Shown: positions 59,971 through 64,000 of the stretch, one piece after another
Position numbering within the stretch: position 1 is the stretch's first letter
Layout: every line of letters begins with the position of its first letter
Assembly (NCBI GenBank): GCA_009911065.1
Contig: QXWR01000001.1
Span: 1 to 64,000, forward strand
Reading direction: 5' to 3'
Source: Clostridiaceae bacterium
Lineage (GTDB): Bacteria; Bacillota; Clostridia; Lachnospirales; Lachnospiraceae
DNA: 64,000 nucleotides
Translations under genes and position numbers: made by a program
The notes under the pieces: generated by a model
Told to the model about the DNA's origin: nothing
What the model saw: only the letters and a program-made list of their open reading frames with translations
The model's database searches: none

Positions 59971-60930
59971 ATGAAATATTCCGGGATCGGCGGTCAGGCG
60001 GTCATTGAAGGAATCATGATGAAGAATCAGTCCGACTATGCCACTGCAGTACGCAAACCAGACGGAGAGATTGAAATTCAAAAGGAACAGTATGTCAGCA
60101 TGACCGATAAGGTAAAATTCTGCTCTCTGCCTTTTATCCGTGGAGTGTTCAATTTTGTGGATTCCATGATTTTAGGTATGCGTACCTTGAGTTTTTCCGC
60201 AGGCTTTTATGAGGATGATGAGGATTCAGAGCCAGGGCCTTTTGAAATGTGGTTGGACAAAGTGTTTGGGGAGAAAGTGGAGAAGGCGCTGATGGCGGCT
60301 GTAATGGTATTTTCCGTGGTGATGGCCATTGGAATTTTTATGGTGCTGCCTCTTTTGATTGCCGGAGGGTTCCGGCGGTTTGTTGCGTCGCCTACGGTGA
60401 TGGCAATTTTGGAGGGATGTATCCGGATTGGAATTTTTGTGGCATATATTTTGTTGATTTCCCGTATGGAGGATATTCGCCGCACTTTCATGTATCATGG
60501 GGCAGAGCACAAATGTATTAACTGTATTGAACATGGAATGACTCTGACCGTGGATCATGTGCGCCAAAGCTCCAAGCAGCATAAACGGTGCGGAACCAGT
60601 TTTTTGATTATTGTAATGGTGATTAGTATTTTGTTCTTTATGGTAATCCGCGTGGAGACGGTGTGGCTTCGAATTGTAAGCCGAATCCTGCTGATTCCGG
60701 TGATTGCCGGTGTGTCCTATGAGTTTTTGCGGCTTGCAGGACGAAGCGACTCGGCACTGGTGAATTTTTTAAGTAAGCCAGGTATGTGGATGCAGAATCT
60801 TACGACCAAAGAGCCGGATGACAGTATGATTGAAGTGGCTATTGCAGCAGTCAATGCTGTGTTTGACTGGAAAGCTTATCTGAGGGAAAATTTTCCGGAA
60901 ACCAAAATCCGGGAGGACCAAGACCTATGA
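59971..60930 (+). CDS. DUF1385 membrane protein
   Basis: 319 residues from ATG 59971 (AAAGGAG 8 bases upstream). MKYSGIGGQAVIEGIMMKN is diagnostic; membrane segments at about 110-135, 145-165, 210-230 and 238-255; between them YHGAEHKCINCIEHG, with His/Glu/Cys residues that could bind metal. Conserved between rpmE and prmC-prfA in many Firmicutes; function unknown. Overlaps prmC by 4 bases (ATGA). Confidence 0.9.
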   Translation: MKYSGIGGQAVIEGIMMKNQSDYATAVRKPDGEIEIQKEQYVSMTDKVKFCSLPFIRGVFNFVDSMILGMRTLSFSAGFYEDDEDSEPGPFEMWLDKVFGEKVEKALMAAVMVFSVVMAIGIFMVLPLLIAGGFRRFVASPTVMAILEGCIRIGIFVAYILLISRMEDIRRTFMYHGAEHKCINCIEHGMTLTVDHVRQSSKQHKRCGTSFLIIVMVISILFFMVIRVETVWLRIVSRILLIPVIAGVSYEFLRLAGRSDSALVNFLSKPGMWMQNLTTKEPDDSMIEVAIAAVNAVFDWKAYLRENFPETKIREDQDL

Positions 60931-61832
60931 CGTTGTTTCGGCTTTTGACAGAAGGAACCCGTATATTGGAGCAGGCAGGCAGTCCGGATGCAAAGGAAGA
61001 TGGGAAACAGCTGTTGCTGGCTGCGTTTCATCTGGATATGGTTCATTTTTTGATGAATCGAATGGAGGAGTTAGAGGACAACAGCAGAAACCGGGATCAG
61101 ATACAACTATACCGGGAGATGATCGGGCGGCGGAAAAAAAGATGCCCTTTGCAGCAGATATTAAACCGACAGGAATTTATGGGGCTTGAATTTTATGTAA
61201 ATCGCCATGTGTTGATTCCCAGGCAGGATACAGAGACTTTGGTGGAGCTGGTCCTAAGGGAGGAAGAGATGGCAGCCCAAAAGGGGAAGAGAAATTTAAG
61301 CTTGCTGGATTTGTGTACTGGATCAGGATGTATCGCAATCAGTCTTGGGGTAAAGGGGAACTTTCACAAGATCACGGGAACTGACATTTCCGGGGAAGCC
61401 CTTTTGGTAGCCAGACGAAATGCTGACACCTTGCTGCCTTTTAAAGAAACCAAAAAGGTGGAGATGGAATTTTTCCAGGGCGATTTGTTTGAGGCTTTGC
61501 CAAAGGATGGCAGAAAATATCACATTATAACGTCCAATCCGCCCTACATTCCAACGAAGGTAATTAAAACGCTGGAGCCAGAAGTGCGGGATTTCGAGCC
61601 AATGACGGCTCTGGACGGGGCGGAAGACGGGCTTTTCTACTACCGAAGGATTGCCAGTGAGGCAGGGAATTATCTACAGCCGGACGGCAGGCTGTACCTG
61701 GAGATTGGCCATGACCAGAAAAAGCCGGTGGAGGAGATTTTGGCAAAGGCTGGATATGAGAATATTTGTACTTATAAAGATTTACCTGGAAAGGACCGGG
61801 TAGTGTCTGCACAATGGCCCAAGAACCTGTGA
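60927..61832 (+). CDS. prmC: Peptide chain release factor N5-glutamine methyltransferase
   Basis: 301 residues; methylates the GGQ glutamine of RF1/RF2. N-terminal helical domain, then SAM site [25 protein letters not shown], and catalytic NPPYIP. Adjacent to its substrate gene prfA. Starts inside the stop of DUF1385, so coupled. Confidence 0.95.
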   Translation: MTLFRLLTEGTRILEQAGSPDAKEDGKQLLLAAFHLDMVHFLMNRMEELEDNSRNRDQIQLYREMIGRRKKRCPLQQILNRQEFMGLEFYVNRHVLIPRQDTETLVELVLREEEMAAQKGKRNLSLLDLCTGSGCIAISLGVKGNFHKITGTDISGEALLVARRNADTLLPFKETKKVEMEFFQGDLFEALPKDGRKYHIITSNPPYIPTKVIKTLEPEVRDFEPMTALDGAEDGLFYYRRIASEAGNYLQPDGRLYLEIGHDQKKPVEEILAKAGYENICTYKDLPGKDRVVSAQWPKNL

Positions 61833-61851
61833 CTGGGAAAGAGAGGAAAAA

Positions 61852-62928
61852 ATGTTTGATCGATTAGATGATATGCTGATCCACTATGAAGAGATCATGC
61901 AGGAATTAAATGAGCCGGGAGTTGCAGAGGACCAGAACCGTTTCCGGCGCATTATGAAGGAACAGTCGGATTTAGCTCCTGTGGTGGAGGCTTATCGGGC
62001 TTATAAAAAGGCAAAACAGGACATATCGGACAGTCTGGCTCTTTTGGAGGAAGAAAGTGACGAGGAGCTGAAGGAGCTGGCAAAGGAAGAGCTTTCTGAC
62101 GCAAAAAAGCGGGTGGAGCAGTTGGAACAGGAGCTTAAGATTCTTCTTTTGCCCAAAGACCCTAATGATGACAAGAATATTATTCTGGAGATTCGTGCAG
62201 GAGCCGGAGGGGATGAAGCGGCTTTGTTTGCCTCAGAGCTGTACCGGATGTATGTAAGTTATGCTGAGAGTCAGAGATGGAAGGTGGAGCTGGTCAGCTT
62301 AAATGAAAATGGAATCGGCGGATTTAAGGAAGTAGTTGCCATGATTACCGGCAAGGGGGCTTATTCCAGGATGAAATATGAAAGCGGCGTGCATCGGGTG
62401 CAGCGGGTGCCGGAGACAGAGTCGGGAGGAAGGATTCATACTTCCACGGCAACTGTAGCTGTCATGCCGGAGGCGGAAGATGTGGATGTGCAGATTGATT
62501 TGAATGAATGCCGTATTGATGTGATGCGGGCTTCCGGCAATGGAGGACAGTGTGTTAATACCACAGATTCCGCAGTTCGTCTAACCCACATTCCCACAGG
62601 AATTGTGATTTACAGCCAGACAGAAAAATCACAGCTTCAAAATAAGGAAAAGGCATTTCGCCTGCTTCGCTCCAAGCTGTATGATATAGAGATGGAGAAG
62701 AAGGCCAGCGCAGAGGCAGCAGAACGGCGGAGTCAGATCGGAACCGGCGACCGGTCCGAGAAGATTCGCACTTATAATTTTCCTCAAGGCCGGGTGACAG
62801 AGCACCGGATAAAGCTGACTTTGTATAAGATTGATTCCATTATGAACGGAGATATTCAGGAGTTGCTTGACAGCCTGATTGCAGCAGATCAGGCCAAACG
62901 TCTGAGCACACTGGAAGAGCAGGGATAG
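61852..62928 (+). CDS. prfA: Peptide chain release factor 1
   Basis: 358 residues; reads [48 protein letters not shown], and the catalytic GGQ in [10 protein letters not shown]. The codon-recognition PxT region is PET. Complete. Confidence 0.97.
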   Translation: MFDRLDDMLIHYEEIMQELNEPGVAEDQNRFRRIMKEQSDLAPVVEAYRAYKKAKQDISDSLALLEEESDEELKELAKEELSDAKKRVEQLEQELKILLLPKDPNDDKNIILEIRAGAGGDEAALFASELYRMYVSYAESQRWKVELVSLNENGIGGFKEVVAMITGKGAYSRMKYESGVHRVQRVPETESGGRIHTSTATVAVMPEAEDVDVQIDLNECRIDVMRASGNGGQCVNTTDSAVRLTHIPTGIVIYSQTEKSQLQNKEKAFRLLRSKLYDIEMEKKASAEAAERRSQIGTGDRSEKIRTYNFPQGRVTEHRIKLTLYKIDSIMNGDIQELLDSLIAADQAKRLSTLEEQG

Positions 62929-62953
62929 TTTTAGGCTTTACAGGGGGAGTTGT

Positions 62954-63808
62954 ATGTCAATTTCTTATGGAAGTATGCTGCCAGATGGAGAGAGACTAAT
63001 TACGGTTGTAGTTGACCAGCATGGAAAAGCAGTGATGGAAGGGGTTTTGTATTTGGGATGTCAGCCTACAGGAAGGAATTTTTCCGGTTATGTGGCGCTG
63101 ACCCGAATGATGGAGGAATATTTTGAACATATCCAATATCCCCGACCTGTTATGAACCTAAGAGGATTGCAGCTGGGCAAAAACAATGAGGCAGTCCGGA
63201 AGGAAGAAGGGGTTTTGCGGCGCTGCGGCAGCATCAGCAGTTATGTGATTCGGGTCACGCAGCGCCAGAATGCCAGCTGGCAGGGGATTGTGGGAAGGGA
63301 AGACGGGGCAGCCTGCCGTTTTTCCAGTTTTCTGGATTTGGTCGTTTGTCTGGAGAAAGATTTAGACAGACTGACAGCCGGAAAAAGTAATAAAGATGAA
63401 ATAAAGGTGAATCAAAGATTTGAGACAAGGCCAGAACAGGGGATCGGGCAGAAGCCAGAAAAAGAATATAAAGGGGAAGCTGGCCGGTTAGAGGGAGGAT
63501 GGGAAGGAAAAGCCGACCTGGATTTGGTGCAAAAAGGGAAACAGGAACAGGTGGAACGGTATCTGGAGATTGTGATGGGGTTTCCAAAGACAGAGAAGAT
63601 TATGCCAGATACCATCCAGTACCATTTCCAGATGGAGGACAGAAGCCGGACATTTGTGGTCCGTTTTCTTTTTTATGAAAACTGCACCTGCCAGGGAACC
63701 CTTTACTGGCAGGAGGGACACAGAGAGGAAAGCTTCCGAAGCTTTCTGGAACTGGTACTGATGATGAGCGGAGCCATTGGAGATGAAACTTATTTCCCTT
63801 GTGACTAA
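62954..63808 (+). CDS. DUF6145-like protein with repeated beta-beta-alpha units
   Basis: 284 residues, cytosolic. Two clear copies of a 40-residue unit, about 97-138 (SYVIRVTQRQNASWQGIVG...FSSFLDLVVCLE) and 232-274 (TFVVRFLFYENCTCQGTLY...FRSFLELVLMM), plus a more diverged one at 14-58 (ITVVVDQHGKAVMEGVLYLG). Between the second and third is a Lys/Glu/Gly-rich linker (about 143-195). Similar units with an N-x-S-W-Q-G core recur in small Lachnospiraceae proteins as I recall. Function unknown. Follows prfA by 25 bases, probably cotranscribed. Confidence 0.7.
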   Translation: MSISYGSMLPDGERLITVVVDQHGKAVMEGVLYLGCQPTGRNFSGYVALTRMMEEYFEHIQYPRPVMNLRGLQLGKNNEAVRKEEGVLRRCGSISSYVIRVTQRQNASWQGIVGREDGAACRFSSFLDLVVCLEKDLDRLTAGKSNKDEIKVNQRFETRPEQGIGQKPEKEYKGEAGRLEGGWEGKADLDLVQKGKQEQVERYLEIVMGFPKTEKIMPDTIQYHFQMEDRSRTFVVRFLFYENCTCQGTLYWQEGHREESFRSFLELVLMMSGAIGDETYFPCD

Positions 63809-63866
63809 GAAAGCAGCGGGGATTTGACTTTCAGACACATGGTAAGAGAAATAAGTTTCGGTTTCT

Positions 63867-64000
63867 TTATGACAAATGTTCAAGAGGACTTACGGCCTGG
63901 AGGGTGTAGTGTACCGTCAGTTCTTTCCGGATATAGGCTTTTTTGTAGTTCCGGATGATTCTCTGCATTACCATCTTGCCGTTCTCATAGGATGCAGAGG
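63867..64000 (-). CDS. C-terminal part of an unrecognised protein (runs off the window)
   Basis: 43 codons and a TAA stop at 63869-63867 on minus, reading SASYENGKMVMQRIIRNYKK then AYIRKELTVHYTLQAVSPLEHLS. The frame is open to the window edge. The mix of aromatic and basic residues looks like real protein, but it is too short to place. Converges on the gene at 62954; no terminator is obvious between them. Confidence 0.5.
   Translation of the reverse strand, partial: SASYENGKMVMQRIIRNYKKAYIRKELTVHYTLQAVSPLEHLS

Overview
This is 64 kb of the chromosome of a spore-forming Gram-positive bacterium, most probably a Lachnospiraceae member (Clostridium cluster XIVa). The evidence is a full set of sporulation genes (yyaC, yabP, yabQ, spoIIE), AGGAGG ribosome-binding sites, sigma-A promoters with 17-bp spacing, a zinc-type L33/L31 pair, and the gene order hup-rqcP-yabP-yabQ-divIC-spoIIE-tilS-hpt-ftsH, which parallels Bacillus/Clostridium. 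Genus cannot be fixed from the sequence alone. Almost everything from 6.9 kb onward is on the plus strand. I saw no CRISPR array, no rRNA and no insertion sequence.

Region 1 (1-3.2 kb) is the right end of an integrated mobile element: a small basic ORF, a large serine recombinase and an unrecognised gene. The element ends inside a CwlD-like N-acetylmuramoyl-L-alanine amidase gene, whose 3' part resumes exactly at its first zinc-ligand motif. Region 2 (3.4-6.7 kb, minus strand) holds a chemoreceptor, an orphan sugar-binding lipoprotein and a TSCPD protein. Region 3 (6.9-24.4 kb) is mixed housekeeping and lineage-specific genes: mtnN, two membrane/coiled-coil unknowns, yyaC, a LysM protein with a degenerate MPN-like domain, a DUF5711 protein, transketolase, glucokinase, CBS pyrophosphatase, flavin reductase, a shikimate-kinase-like protein, ApgM-type phosphoglycerate mutase, YitT and murC.

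Region 4 (24.4-28.7 kb) opens with a dense cluster of DnaA boxes in front of a dnaD-like/dnaC-like pair, followed by prs and lepB. Region 5 (28.8-33.4 kb) has a nucleotidyltransferase, an isoamylase-family protein that has lost all its catalytic residues, mazG, hup, rqcP and the sporulation pair yabP-yabQ behind a sigma-E-like promoter buried in a hairpin. Region 6 (33.4-39.4 kb) is divIC, a short soluble SpoIIE, tilS, hpt and ftsH. Region 7 (39.5-45 kb) carries an intact GH13 amylase-type enzyme, three tRNAs (Gly-CCC, Gly-GCC, Phe), yccF, an HD protein, a 41-residue membrane peptide, feoA and a likely minus-strand noncoding RNA.

Region 8 (45-53 kb) has an mreB homologue, recD2, comF and the ribosomal cluster rpmG-secE-nusG-rplK-rplA-rplJ-rplL, with an L10 leader and two copies of an L1-binding-site mimic. 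rpoB does not follow rplL. Region 9 (53.5-64 kb) has cspA, a tagaturonate reductase, a polysaccharide deacetylase, rarA, rho, rpmE, DUF1385, prmC, prfA, a repeat-containing unknown and the end of one more minus-strand gene.

The strongest leads are the recombinase element splitting a cortex-type amidase gene, the DnaA-box cluster, the catalytically dead GH13 protein, the minus-strand RNA near 44.7 kb, the hairpin around the yabP promoter, the MPN-like/LysM protein, and the duplicated L1 element.
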